NCBI GenBank assembly: GCA_947489525.1
Contig: CANLDW010000002.1
Coordinates: forward strand, 372,001-436,000
Origin: an uncultured Psychrobacter sp.
GTDB taxonomy: Bacteria; Pseudomonadota; Gammaproteobacteria; Pseudomonadales; Moraxellaceae
Direction of reading: 5' to 3'
DNA length: 64,000 bases
Part shown: piece after piece, positions 27,357-36,973 of the stretch
Position numbering within the stretch: position 1 is the stretch's first letter
Layout of the letters: every line of letters starts with the position of its first letter
The notes under the pieces: model-generated
What the model was told of the DNA's origin: nothing
The model's input: only the letters and a program-made list of their open reading frames with translations
The model's database searches: none
Translations under genes and position numbers: made by a program

Positions 27357-29324
27357 TTAGTTCGACACCGCATGTTCTGCTTTGACCACATCAATGAGCT
27401 GATCGATAACGGAGCTGTCCGCTAAAGTAGACAGATCCCCTAAACCATCGTACTGCTCAGCGGCAAGCTTGCGTAGGATACGGCGCATGATTTTACCTGA
27501 GCGCGTCTTGGGCAGAGCATCCACCATATAAATCGCATCTAAGTTTGCAATAGGTCCAATCTCCGTACGTACGTGGCGATTCAACTCAGCCTTGAGAGCA
27601 TCATTGCTCTTCTCACCTGACTTTAAGATTACAAAAACACAGATGCCTGAGCCTTTGATATCGTGGGGCATACCAACGACTGCCGCCTCTGCTGTTGCCG
27701 GATGCGCGACGACTGAACTTTCGATCTCAGCTGTGCCTAACCTATGACCTGAGATGTTTAACACATCATCGACGCGCCCTGTAATCCAGTAGTGTCCGTC
27801 CTCATCGCGGTGGGCGCCGTCGCCCGTAAAGTAGCGTCCTGGATACTGCGTAAAATACGTCGCTAAGAAGCGCTCGTGATCGTTATAAACGGTACGCATC
27901 TGCCCCGGCCAGCTATGAGCAATGACTAGATTACCTTCAGCAGGACCCTCTAGCTCATGACCATCAGCGTCTAAGATCTGCGGTATGATGCCATATAATG
28001 GATTCATAGCAGCGCCCGGTTTGAGATCCACAGTGCCCGGTATCGGCGCCATTAAGATGCCGCCCGTCTCCGTCTGCCACCAGGTATCGACAATCGGACA
28101 GCGCCCACTACCAACGACGTTAAAGTACCAATCCCACGCTTCGGGGTTTATAGGCTCGCCGACTGAACCCAGCAGGCGCAGGCTTGAGCGATCTGACTCG
28201 CGGACAAACGCGTCGCCCTCTTTCATCATAGCGCGAATAGCCGTCGGCGCGGTGTATAGAATACTGATATCGTGTTTATCGATAATATGTCCGATACGCG
28301 CCCACGTAGGATACTCTGGAATACCCTCAAACATGACCGTAGTCGTACCATTAGCCAGCGGCGCATACGTGGTATAAGTATGACCTGTCACCCAGCCAAT
28401 ATCAGCGGTGCACCAGTAGACGTCGTCGTCTTTGATATCGAACACATCGCGAAAGGTGGACAGCGCGTAGGTAATATAGCCACCAGTCGTATGCAGGACG
28501 CCTTTAGGCTTGCCTGTTGAGCCTGAGGTATAGAGCAAGAACAATGGATCCTCTGCATTCATGACTTCAGGTTCACACTCATCACTCTCACCATCGACTA
28601 AGGTGTGATACCACACATCGCGGCGTCCACTCATAGGAATGGAGTTGCCCGTACGGTGTACCACAACCACCTTTTCGACGCACTGCGTACCCTCCATCTC
28701 CAAAGCGCGATCGACATTAGATTTAAGCGGGGTATGTTTGCCGCCGCGCAGGCCTTCATCGGCGGTAATGACCAGTTTGGATTGGCTATCGACGATACGA
28801 TTGCCCAGACTTTCAGCTGAGAAGCCGCCAAATACTACAGAGTGCACAGCACCGATGCGCGTACATGCCAGCATGGCGACGATCGCCTCAGGGATCATAG
28901 GCATATAAAGAGTGACGCGATCGCCTTTTTGAATACCCAGCTTACGCATCGCATTGCCCAAACGGCACACCGACTCATGCAGCTCTTTAAAGGAGATAAT
29001 CTTGTGCAGTGAGGGGTGATCGCCTTCCCAAATGATAGCCGGCTTATAGGGGTTGTCTTGTAAGTGGCGATCCAAACAGTTCACTGAGATATTCAGCTCA
29101 CCATCTTCGAACCACTTGATGCGAAAGTCGTCTAAGTCATAATTGACATTACTGACTTTTGTAGGTGTTTTTATCCAGTCAATAAGCTTAGCACGCTCGC
29201 CCCAAAAGGCATCAATACTTTCAGTTGATTCAGTAGAGCGCTCGTAGTTTTTGGCGTACTGTGCGGCATCGGCATTTGCAGCGGCGGCAAATTCAGTAGG
29301 GGTTGGAAATGATTTTTGGGTCAT
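27357..29324 (-). CDS. acs: Acetyl-CoA synthetase
   Basis: High-affinity acetate activation: acetate plus ATP plus CoA to acetyl-CoA. The adenylate-forming signature [14 protein letters not shown] and the C-terminal [13 protein letters not shown] are present; Lys611 is the residue whose acetylation silences the enzyme in other bacteria. Length (655) is standard. AAGGAAG precedes the ATG. It is on the same strand as the upstream liv-type operon but 332 bp away, so it probably has its own promoter. With ackA-pta in the same window, the organism has both acetate routes. Confidence 0.97.
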   Translation of the reverse strand: MTQKSFPTPTEFAAAANADAAQYAKNYERSTESTESIDAFWGERAKLIDWIKTPTKVSNVNYDLDDFRIKWFEDGELNISVNCLDRHLQDNPYKPAIIWEGDHPSLHKIISFKELHESVCRLGNAMRKLGIQKGDRVTLYMPMIPEAIVAMLACTRIGAVHSVVFGGFSAESLGNRIVDSQSKLVITADEGLRGGKHTPLKSNVDRALEMEGTQCVEKVVVVHRTGNSIPMSGRRDVWYHTLVDGESDECEPEVMNAEDPLFLLYTSGSTGKPKGVLHTTGGYITYALSTFRDVFDIKDDDVYWCTADIGWVTGHTYTTYAPLANGTTTVMFEGIPEYPTWARIGHIIDKHDISILYTAPTAIRAMMKEGDAFVRESDRSSLRLLGSVGEPINPEAWDWYFNVVGSGRCPIVDTWWQTETGGILMAPIPGTVDLKPGAAMNPLYGIIPQILDADGHELEGPAEGNLVIAHSWPGQMRTVYNDHERFLATYFTQYPGRYFTGDGAHRDEDGHYWITGRVDDVLNISGHRLGTAEIESSVVAHPATAEAAVVGMPHDIKGSGICVFVILKSGEKSNDALKAELNRHVRTEIGPIANLDAIYMVDALPKTRSGKIMRRILRKLAAEQYDGLGDLSTLADSSVIDQLIDVVKAEHAVSN

Positions 29325-29453
29325 GATTGTCTTCCTTTTTTGTCGTTATCTTCAGCAAACGCGGACTTTAAAACAAAGCGGCTTACTGAGTCATAAGAGT
29401 CATCTTCCATAATGTGTGACACTCAATCCTAGTTTGACAAATAAGGAGGTTGG

Positions 29454-29579
29454 TTGCAAGACATCAACCACGAAAAGCAACAATTTCAAGTGACACCTGT
29501 CCGCTTAGAGCGACATACGCTACCGCTAAGACAACGAATAAAAGGTCGCCTTTGCGAAACGGTAACGGTAAAATCGTAG
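29454..29579 (+). CDS. Possible small basic protein (TTG start)
   Basis: A 41-codon ORF starts at TTG, four bases after a full AAGGAGG (29443-29449). The product is basic (several Arg and Lys, with LPLRQRIKGR). A 26-bp palindrome begins 12 bp after its stop. No family is recognised. The ideal ribosome binding site is the main support; chance is a real alternative. Confidence 0.22.
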   Translation: MQDINHEKQQFQVTPVRLERHTLPLRQRIKGRLCETVTVKS

Positions 29580-29591
29580 CTTACAACGTAT

Positions 29592-29617
29592 ACAAGCCAT
29601 ACTTAAGTATGGCTTGT
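29592..29617. repeat. Perfect 26-bp palindrome
   Basis: The two 13-base arms (ACAAGCCATACTT and its exact complement) meet without a loop. It lies 40 bp beyond the stop of the binding-protein gene. Neither side has a T-run, so it is a hairpin or protein-binding site rather than a classic intrinsic terminator. Confidence 0.85.
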
Positions 29618-29656
29618 CATTTATAACGTTATCTCACTAGCTTGGGGTTTACAACA

Positions 29657-30880
29657 TTATTTGAGCTGAGTCACTGTTTTCCATTGACCATTTTGTACTT
29701 GCGATAAGTAGATATCGTTAATGGCGACATGACTATCAGGCGTGATAGCGACTGTAGAACCTGTGATGTCATCAACGAAGCTGACTGTTTCCATACCGGT
29801 ATTAAAAGTATCAGCGTTTAGATCAGCACCTGCCGCTTTGAGACCCTCAACGGTCACTTTTGCAGATAGGTAACCGAGGATTGCGCCTGCTGAAACGTCC
29901 TCGCCTGTAGCATTTTCATACTTATCCATCCAAGCTTTAGTTGCAGGCTCGTTTTCTCGCAATGACAAGTCGTTGTAGTACGATACCGCATATAGACCTT
30001 GACTAGCGCCGCCTGGCGCTTCGGCTACTGCGGGGTGGAAGCCGGTTACAGGAGCAATAAACTTGACATCATTCCAGCCCATAGCATTAGCGGTACCGAC
30101 TGCGGTAATAGCGCCGCGTATGGTTAGCGATAACGCCACTAAGTCACAGTCAGAGTCTCTTAATTTAGCCATTGCCCCAGAAAAGTCCGTCTCATCAGGT
30201 CGATGTGAGCTTGCCATAACTAGGGTCACATTCGGGTTACTATCGCTGATATCCTTTGCCGCCTCATTGGTCTCTTCGCCGTAGTCTGATGGGATATACA
30301 TAACGCACAAGTTATTAATATCATTTTGGGCAATCAGGTTTTCCATACCCAATTTGATCGAGTCATAATACGTACTACCAGACATGTAACGACGATCAAA
30401 TGGACCTTCTTTTATCATAGCACGGGCAAAGGTGAGCGGCATGACGCTCGGCACATTGGCGCGATCCATAATAGGGAAGCTGGCTAAGTTGTGCGGGGTG
30501 CCAAGCGACATCAGCATAGCAAATACTTTATCGCGGCTCACCAGCTTATTGGCAGCCTGTACGGCCTTTGGCACTTGATAAGAATGGTCTTCAACGATGT
30601 AGCGAATCATGCGCCCATTGACGCCGCCTGCCGCATTGACCTCGTCGAAGTACATATTGGCGCCCGCTACTGCAGGATTACCAAATCCTGCAAACGGACC
30701 CGATAGATCATTAGCGCTACCAAGTAAGATCTCGGTATCGGTAACCCCTTGTACGGGTATATCACTATTGGCGGTAGCGGTATCTGCGCCTGTCGTCGCT
30801 GTGGTTTCTGGATCGCTACACCCAACTAAACCTAGGGTCACCGTTAGTGCTAGTAGTGTCGTCTTGAATGTCCCTCTCAT
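29657..30880 (-). CDS. Branched-chain-type ABC transporter substrate-binding lipoprotein
   Basis: A 407-residue Peripla_BP_6 (LivK-type) binding protein. The signal peptide ends in lipobox LVGC with Cys21, so it is lipid-anchored. The mature start ILLGSANDLSGPFAGFG, the AVAGANMYFDEVNAAGGVNGR segment and later EDHSYQVPKAVQAANKLV are diagnostic. AGGAGAGAGG precedes the ATG. It is the last gene of the livHMGF-ligase cluster. Given the co-encoded acyl-CoA ligase, the ligand may be a carboxylic acid rather than leucine. Confidence 0.9.
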   Translation of the reverse strand: MRGTFKTTLLALTVTLGLVGCSDPETTATTGADTATANSDIPVQGVTDTEILLGSANDLSGPFAGFGNPAVAGANMYFDEVNAAGGVNGRMIRYIVEDHSYQVPKAVQAANKLVSRDKVFAMLMSLGTPHNLASFPIMDRANVPSVMPLTFARAMIKEGPFDRRYMSGSTYYDSIKLGMENLIAQNDINNLCVMYIPSDYGEETNEAAKDISDSNPNVTLVMASSHRPDETDFSGAMAKLRDSDCDLVALSLTIRGAITAVGTANAMGWNDVKFIAPVTGFHPAVAEAPGGASQGLYAVSYYNDLSLRENEPATKAWMDKYENATGEDVSAGAILGYLSAKVTVEGLKAAGADLNADTFNTGMETVSFVDDITGSTVAITPDSHVAINDIYLSQVQNGQWKTVTQLK

Positions 30881-31013
30881 TACCTCTCTCCTTGCGACTT
30901 GAGTCGCTGTCAGTTTAATACGTGCAGTACTTTGAGTCCGTTTTCTGATATTCCGTTTTCTGATATAGGGCTAACTTTAATAAAGCTGATCTACACTAAA
31001 GGTTAGTATCAAA

Positions 31014-32930
31014 TCAGTACATAGAGTCAACGAGCGCATGATGTTTTTTCTCAACTAAACTCCTTTTTAGTTTCATAGTAGCGGTGAGCTCCTCATCTTC
31101 AGGATTTAGGAGCACGTCAATGAGTCGAAAGCGTTTTATTTTCTCCACCTGTGCAAGCGTTTCATTAACAGACTGAATGACCTCATCTATTAATGCGATG
31201 ACCTCTGGCGCATGACACAGTGAGCGAAAATCTGAGAACATCACTTGATTGTCCTGTGCAAACTTTTCGACATTTTCTTGATCGATCATAATAAGGCAGC
31301 TTAAATATTTGCGTCTGTCACCGATGACGATAGCATCTGAGATATAAGAGGAGAATTTAAGTTTGCTTTCTATAGCAGCTGGCGTGACGTTCTTACCGCC
31401 TGCTGTAATTATGATGTCCTTGATACGGCCGGTGATGAATAAATAACCCTCCCTTAATTCGCCCACATCGCCCGTATGTAACCAACCATCACGCAAGTCC
31501 TCAGCGGTTTTTTCAGGCTTATTCCAATAGCCTGCAAACACATGACCACCCCTGACGAGTATCTCGCCATTATCTGCAATACGCACCTCAGTACCTGGTA
31601 ACGCCTTACCGACGCTCCCAGCGCGGTTCTCATCTTCAGTGTTGACTGATATTATGCCTGCACTTTCTGTCATACCGTAGCCCTCATAGATAGGCACGCC
31701 GATCGCATGAAACCAGCGGATAAGATCTTGCGATATGGGCGCAGCCCCTGTGGTGGCACGGCGGATATTAGACATACCTATCAGATCGCGCAGCTTACGC
31801 AGTACCAGCTTGTCCCAGAACTCATAGCGCAGCTTTTGTAAGCTCGTTGGCGTGCGACCTGCTATAGTCACATCCGCGTAGTCATGACCTGCTTTTAGCG
31901 CCTGATCAAACGCCCAGCCGTTCAGTGCACTGGCATCGCTACGCATATTACTGATGGAGGCGTACATCTTCTCCCACAGTCTAGGAACAGCGGTAAAGGT
32001 ATCAGGTGATACCTCTTTCATGTTTTCAAATACGGTCTCAGTACTCTCGGCAAAATTAACAATACAGCCCCTATGAATGGGCAGATCCACCGAGGTCAAA
32101 CGCTCAAGTACATGGCATAGCGGCAAAAAGCAAAGCTGCTCATCACTCGGCAAGATACTAAGCACCTCAATGCTGGTCTTTAGTCCAAACAGAACGTTGG
32201 CATGGGTCAAAATCGCGCCCTTTGGATCGCCTGTGGTGCCCGAAGTATAGATCAGTGTACGTATATCGTTTGGGCTGCCTTGATCGATATAGTGGCTAAA
32301 ACGTTCTATGGCGTTGTCCACACTTTGACCCAAAGTATATAACTCATCTAAGAATATAACCTGCTCATCATTTAGGCTGCGTAGTCCTTTATGTTCAAAG
32401 ACGATGACCTTTTTGACATTAGGCGTCTGCTCACGAATCTGTAAAAACTTATGCAGCTGCTCATCGTTTTCAACGATCAAAAACTTAGAATGACTGTCAC
32501 TTAGAATATAGGCCAGCTGCGCTGGACTGTCCGTGGTATAGACACCGTTCGGCACCCCGCCCACCGCGCAAATACCCATATCGCAATACAGCCATTCTTT
32601 ATTGTCTTCGCTCAGTATAGAGACGGTGTCGCCTTTATTAAGGCCCAGCGCAACTAATGCCATGCCAATGTCACAACTGCGCTGATAATAGTCCGTCCAG
32701 CTATAGCTCTGCCAGATACCAAAAGCTTTTTCGCGGTGAGCAATCTTGTTGCCTCGGCTCAGGCAAACCTGCCGCCAAAGTTTGCTTAACGTATCACAGC
32801 CCTCTAGTATTTGCGGGGCATGTTCATAGGGTGCATTATTTATCTGACGGCTCGTATTACCAGCTGAGGACGACGTATCAGTATCAATGCGAGTATTAGT
32901 ATTAGTGTCAGTATCGATTGAAGTAGCCAT
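31014..32930 (-). CDS. AMP-dependent long-chain acyl-CoA synthetase within the ABC operon
   Basis: A 638-residue adenylate-forming ligase that activates a carboxylic acid to its CoA thioester. Motifs: YTSGTTGDPKGAILTHAN, GYGMTESAG, and LHTGDVGELREGYLFITGRIKDIIITAGGKN. The group is that of long-chain fatty acid ligases; the actual substrate is unknown. I start it at the ATG at 32930, five bases after the livF stop. The open frame goes back to a TTG inside livF. The N-terminus is a low-complexity Asp/Thr run encoded by 6-bp repeats. Position inside a transporter operon suggests vectorial uptake and activation. Confidence 0.88.
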   Translation of the reverse strand: MATSIDTDTNTNTRIDTDTSSSAGNTSRQINNAPYEHAPQILEGCDTLSKLWRQVCLSRGNKIAHREKAFGIWQSYSWTDYYQRSCDIGMALVALGLNKGDTVSILSEDNKEWLYCDMGICAVGGVPNGVYTTDSPAQLAYILSDSHSKFLIVENDEQLHKFLQIREQTPNVKKVIVFEHKGLRSLNDEQVIFLDELYTLGQSVDNAIERFSHYIDQGSPNDIRTLIYTSGTTGDPKGAILTHANVLFGLKTSIEVLSILPSDEQLCFLPLCHVLERLTSVDLPIHRGCIVNFAESTETVFENMKEVSPDTFTAVPRLWEKMYASISNMRSDASALNGWAFDQALKAGHDYADVTIAGRTPTSLQKLRYEFWDKLVLRKLRDLIGMSNIRRATTGAAPISQDLIRWFHAIGVPIYEGYGMTESAGIISVNTEDENRAGSVGKALPGTEVRIADNGEILVRGGHVFAGYWNKPEKTAEDLRDGWLHTGDVGELREGYLFITGRIKDIIITAGGKNVTPAAIESKLKFSSYISDAIVIGDRRKYLSCLIMIDQENVEKFAQDNQVMFSDFRSLCHAPEVIALIDEVIQSVNETLAQVEKIKRFRLIDVLLNPEDEELTATMKLKRSLVEKKHHALVDSMY

Positions 32931-32935
32931 GAGTA

Positions 32936-33778
32936 TTATCGCCAAGTCTTTTTGCGCTTCCAGCGAGTGGCTGGCGCAGTGTTGTCTTTGGTTTGTCCTA
33001 GATAGAACTCTTTGATATCATCTGAGTGCATCAGCTTGTCCGCTGAGCCTGCCATCACAATACGCCCCGTCTCGAGTACGTAGCCGTAGTCCGCTGCAGC
33101 TAGAGCGACTCTTGCGTTTTGCTCAACCAATAAGATAGTCACGCCTTGCTCTTTATTAAGCCTACGGATAATGGTAAATATCTCTTGTACCAGTAGTGGC
33201 GATAGTCCAAGCGAAGGCTCATCTAATAGCATTAATGAAGGTCGTGACATCAGCCCGCGCCCGATCGCTAGCATCTGCTGCTGACCGCCAGACATCGTAC
33301 CTGCTGCCTGATTACGGCGCTCCTTTAGAATAGGGAAATAGTCATATATCATCTCGATATCGCGCTGTACCTCAGACTTGTCGCGCCGCGTATAAGCGCC
33401 CATCGCTAAGTTCTCAGCGACGTTCAAAAAAGGAAATACCTCGCGGCCTTCTGGCACGTGCGAGAGACCCTTTTTGACCAAGCGATCAGGCTCCGTGCCA
33501 TCGATGCGCTCGCCGTGGAACCAGACCGCGCCCTTACGAGGATTAATGACACCAGAGATGGTCTTCATCAAGGTGGTTTTGCCCGCGCCATTAGCCCCTA
33601 AAATAGTAACGACCTTACCTTCTGGTACCTCCAGACTTACCCCTCGTAGTGCCATGACCGGACCATAAGCCGACTCTAAATTGCGCACCTCTAACACGTT
33701 ATTTTTTATCTCAGAATCTACCAAGCTCATATCGGTAGCAGGAGCAGCAGAGGATAGGGGTTTTTTTACAGATGACAT
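32936..33778 (-). CDS. livF: Branched-chain-type ABC transporter ATPase LivF
   Basis: A 280-residue ATPase subunit. Walker A is GANGAGKTT, the signature is MSGGQQQMLAIGR, and Walker B is LMLLDEPSLGLSP. SHVPEGREVFPFL is the LivF-type Q-loop neighbourhood. The N-terminal 30 residues are extra and Ser/Ala-rich. The ATG at 33778 overlaps the livG stop as TGATG, which indicates translational coupling. The ligase follows within five bases. Confidence 0.93.
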   Translation of the reverse strand: MSSVKKPLSSAAPATDMSLVDSEIKNNVLEVRNLESAYGPVMALRGVSLEVPEGKVVTILGANGAGKTTLMKTISGVINPRKGAVWFHGERIDGTEPDRLVKKGLSHVPEGREVFPFLNVAENLAMGAYTRRDKSEVQRDIEMIYDYFPILKERRNQAAGTMSGGQQQMLAIGRGLMSRPSLMLLDEPSLGLSPLLVQEIFTIIRRLNKEQGVTILLVEQNARVALAAADYGYVLETGRIVMAGSADKLMHSDDIKEFYLGQTKDNTAPATRWKRKKTWR

Positions 33779-34545
33779 CACGCCCCCTCCTGACCAAGAT
33801 AGGCCTCAATAACTTGTGGATCAGCTTGAACTTCGCTTGCAGTGCCTTGCGCCAAAAACTTCCCTTCAGCGACAGCCAACACACGATCTGATACCCGATT
33901 AACCAGACTCATATCATGCTCCACCATTAAAATCGTGAGACCTAAATCCTTTTGCATATCCTCAATCCACCACGCCATCTCCAAGGTCTCCTCAACGCTA
34001 AGACCTGAGGCAGGTTCGTCAAGTAATATAAGCTTGGGGTTAGCAGCGAGCGCGCGCGCAATCTCCACCACTTTTCTAATGCCATAAGGCAAGCCTGCGA
34101 TCAGCTTATCTCGATACGGCGCTAGGTCTAAAAAATCAATAATCTTTTCGACCTGCAAACGGTGCTCGCGCTCACTGCGGTGCACTTTTGGCAAAAAAAG
34201 CACGTCCTGTATCCAGGAGGTATTGCGCTGCGAGTGACGACCGATCAGCAAGTTTTGCAGAACGCTTGAGTGATCAAACAGCTCAATGTTTTGAAAGGTA
34301 CGGGCGATGCCTAATTTAGCGATATCATGAGCCGGCAGGCGCGTAATGTCTTTACCATCAAAGACAATGCGGCCGTTTAAAGGCTCGTATAAGCGGCTGA
34401 TTAGATTAAAAATAGTAGATTTACCAGCGCCATTAGGCCCTACGATGGTGAATATCTCGCCCTCATTTACCTCAAAGCTCACATTATCGACCGCTTTTAC
34501 ACCGCCAAAAGCGATAGACAAGGACTCAACTTGTAATAAGCTCAT
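33778..34545 (-). CDS. livG: Branched-chain-type ABC transporter ATPase LivG
   Basis: A 255-residue ATPase subunit with Walker A GPNGAGKST, RTFQNIELFDHSSVLQNL in the Q-loop region, the variant signature LPYGIRKVVEIARAL and Walker B LILLDEPASGL. The C-terminal VIEAYLG is typical of LivG. It overlaps the livM stop by four bases (ATGA), so the two are coupled. Confidence 0.93.
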   Translation of the reverse strand: MSLLQVESLSIAFGGVKAVDNVSFEVNEGEIFTIVGPNGAGKSTIFNLISRLYEPLNGRIVFDGKDITRLPAHDIAKLGIARTFQNIELFDHSSVLQNLLIGRHSQRNTSWIQDVLFLPKVHRSEREHRLQVEKIIDFLDLAPYRDKLIAGLPYGIRKVVEIARALAANPKLILLDEPASGLSVEETLEMAWWIEDMQKDLGLTILMVEHDMSLVNRVSDRVLAVAEGKFLAQGTASEVQADPQVIEAYLGQEGA

Positions 34546-35639
34546 CGCATACGCTCCGTTTTTAGATAAGTTTTAGAGCGCCGAAATAGACCCTTGCGGT
34601 ACAGCGGAAACAGCTCAAACCAAGTACGTATTTTGAGCCAAATACCGTATATACCGCGCGGCTCATAGATGATCATGATCACAATGACCAAGGCGAATAG
34701 CGCCGTATCAACGCCTGGGATACTAGCGATATTGACGCCCGTATTTTGACCAAGGACATCGCCTAAAATAGCAATCACTTGTGGCAGTAAGACCACCACG
34801 ATAGCACCAAAAAACGCCCCGTGGATGGAGCCCAAACCGCCGATAACAATCTGCAATAATATGGTTATGGAGATGATAACGGTGAAGCTCTCATAGTTGA
34901 CTGCTTGCACAAAGTGCCCGTACATCGCGCCGCCGATAGCGGTAATTGCGCAGGAGAGACTAAATGCTAAGGTTTTGGCTTGCGGCACATTGACCCCAAG
35001 AGCGCGCGCGGAGACTTCGCTATCTCTAATCGCCAAAAATGAGCGACCCGTACCACTTCTGAGCAAATTGATATAACCTAAAGTGATGAGCACCACGAGC
35101 GTCAGACACAAATAATAAAAGGCCTTTGGCGTGATGTAACGATCTATGGTGTAGCCAAAGATATTAATGGGAGAGGCAAAGGTGCCAGAGATACCGCCTG
35201 TTATAGGCTCGGCAACAATAGCGATATCTTCGACAATGATACTGAGCGCGAGCGTCGCGATGGCTAAATAGATACCACTGGTTCTAAGGATAGGTCTGGC
35301 AATGAGCGCACCGATCACTCCAGAGATGAGTGCACATGCAATCAAGGCTGGAAAAAAGTTCCAGCCGCGAATCATAAGCGCCATGTGGCTAAATGCGCCT
35401 ATCGCCATAAAGGCGGCATGACCTAAGCTCACCTGCCCTGTGTGTCCCGTTAGGAGCATCAAACCAAGACCGGTGATCGACCAGATAAAGATGGCACTGA
35501 GCTCGCTAATATAATAGTTACTAAGCAGTAAAGGCGCTATGAGCAAAAGCAAAAGCAGCAAGCCGTATTTAATGAGCTCACGCTTATCCTCAAAGATATT
35601 AATATCTTGGTCGTAGCTGTGTTTAAACTGGGCTTTCAT
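34542..35639 (-). CDS. livM: Branched-chain-type ABC transporter permease LivM
   Basis: A 365-residue inner-membrane permease with about 9-10 hydrophobic segments. LLTGHTGQVSLGHAAFMAIGAF and a late VIGGLGSIHGAFFGA are permease hallmarks of the HAAT family. The N-terminal 25 residues and the basic C-terminal tail are cytoplasmic. No strong ribosome binding site is seen. It follows livH by 108 bp and overlaps livG. Confidence 0.92.
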   Translation of the reverse strand: MKAQFKHSYDQDINIFEDKRELIKYGLLLLLLLIAPLLLSNYYISELSAIFIWSITGLGLMLLTGHTGQVSLGHAAFMAIGAFSHMALMIRGWNFFPALIACALISGVIGALIARPILRTSGIYLAIATLALSIIVEDIAIVAEPITGGISGTFASPINIFGYTIDRYITPKAFYYLCLTLVVLITLGYINLLRSGTGRSFLAIRDSEVSARALGVNVPQAKTLAFSLSCAITAIGGAMYGHFVQAVNYESFTVIISITILLQIVIGGLGSIHGAFFGAIVVVLLPQVIAILGDVLGQNTGVNIASIPGVDTALFALVIVIMIIYEPRGIYGIWLKIRTWFELFPLYRKGLFRRSKTYLKTERMR

Positions 35640-35747
35640 TGATAGGGTTCATCCTTGAAATGGTTTAGAGCAAGCCTTGTCATCCTTGAATCAAAGCCGT
35701 TTTAAGCTAACAATAGTGTCTGATAACGCAGCCGCTCACTAAAGTCG

Positions 35748-36626
35748 CTATACTTTTTTCTGTTTGACTTGAGAAAAAATACCGCCCGGACGTACGATTA
35801 AGACAATAAGCATGACCACATAAGGGGCAATCTGACTCAATCCTAGTGGTAGATAGCGACCTGCAAAAGGCTCTATTACTCCTATTAGCAGACCACCTGC
35901 TAACGCACCCGGCAGGGAGCCTAAGCCACCAATCACCGCGGCAGCAAAGGCTTTAATACCAAACAATAAGCCAACAGAGGGTTCAATAGCACCTTTTGCG
36001 GCAAATAATATGCCCGCAAGTGCGGCAACGACACCTGATAGCGCCCAAACAATACCGTTAACACGCTTGACAGGGATGCCCATATAATAGGCTGCCATTT
36101 GGTTTTGGCTGCTGGCTTGCATGGCAATACCAAGCCGCGTGTGGGCAAAAAAGAAATATAAAATAGAGGTCAAAGCGATGGTAGATACGATGATAATGAG
36201 ATCGACATAAGCGATACTCAGCGTGCCAAGCGTCAACATCTTGCCTGAAAACGGCGTCTGGAGTGAGACTGGATTGTGACCCCAAACCACGCCAGCACCA
36301 AAGCGGATTAAAAAGCCGATTGAGATAGTAAGGATTACCATCGCGAACTGCGGCTGACCAAAGATACCTCGTAGCACGAACCGATCCAGCAAATAGCCGA
36401 ATACCCCCATAATGATGGCGGCAAGAGTAATGCCTAATAAAAAAGGAAAGTTTGCTTCGTCGGTATTGATAAAGGCGATGCCTAAAAAGGCACCGAGCAT
36501 AAGCATGTCACCTTGAGCAAAGTTTACCGCTTCGGAAGCCTTGTAAATCAGTACAAAACCCAGTGCCAGTAGGCCATATATACAACCATTAGCAATCCCG
36601 CTAACGAGCAGTTGTAGGATATCCAT
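35748..36626 (-). CDS. livH: Branched-chain-type ABC transporter permease LivH
   Basis: A 292-residue permease with about 8 hydrophobic segments. GIANGCIYGLLALGFVLIYKASEAVNFAQGDMLMLGAF at the N-terminus is diagnostic of LivH (positions 10-47), and AAVIGGLGSLPGALAGG is the coupling region. AAAAGGGAA precedes the ATG. It is the first gene of the operon; its promoter should lie in 36627-36973. Confidence 0.93.
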   Translation of the reverse strand: MDILQLLVSGIANGCIYGLLALGFVLIYKASEAVNFAQGDMLMLGAFLGIAFINTDEANFPFLLGITLAAIIMGVFGYLLDRFVLRGIFGQPQFAMVILTISIGFLIRFGAGVVWGHNPVSLQTPFSGKMLTLGTLSIAYVDLIIIVSTIALTSILYFFFAHTRLGIAMQASSQNQMAAYYMGIPVKRVNGIVWALSGVVAALAGILFAAKGAIEPSVGLLFGIKAFAAAVIGGLGSLPGALAGGLLIGVIEPFAGRYLPLGLSQIAPYVVMLIVLIVRPGGIFSQVKQKKV

Positions 36627-36973
36627 AAATTCCCTTTTGTCTTAGCATTGTCATCCGTGGCAATGTTTGATCTAATAATTAGATAGGCTGTTTCATTCGA
36701 CAAATTTCTAGCAAATAACGTTAATAATGAATAAGATAGAACTACAAAAACGATACTAACAAATAACTCTTCCTTCACTTTATAGCAACCCTTATACCTT
36801 GTCTAGAGAAATATATTCCTATCTAAAAATTCGTGGCTTGATTGCTTCGGTACCTTGAAGGTTATATATTAGCTCTTCAAAGCACCCTAGCTATTAGCGT
36901 GATATAATAAAATCCTGTCATAGCGTTCAAACCTCTCACTCCATTTATTGATACCTACTCTTAAGTCATTGTC
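36627..36973. other. Divergent livH / BaiN-like intergenic region
   Basis: These 347 bp are AT-rich and hold no supported gene or repeat. The operon promoter (minus) and the flavoprotein promoter (plus) should be here. Confidence 0.45.

Larger units (their letters stand above)
29325..29656. other. acs / binding-protein intergenic region
   Basis: These 332 bp contain a perfect 26-bp palindrome (29592-29617) and a plus-strand 41-codon ORF with an ideal Shine-Dalgarno (29454-29579). The acs promoter should lie near 29340-29440. Confidence 0.5.

Noticed and set aside
29592..29617. 26-bp palindrome as an intrinsic terminator of the ABC operon
   Set aside because: No T-run follows on either strand; it is kept only as a palindrome.
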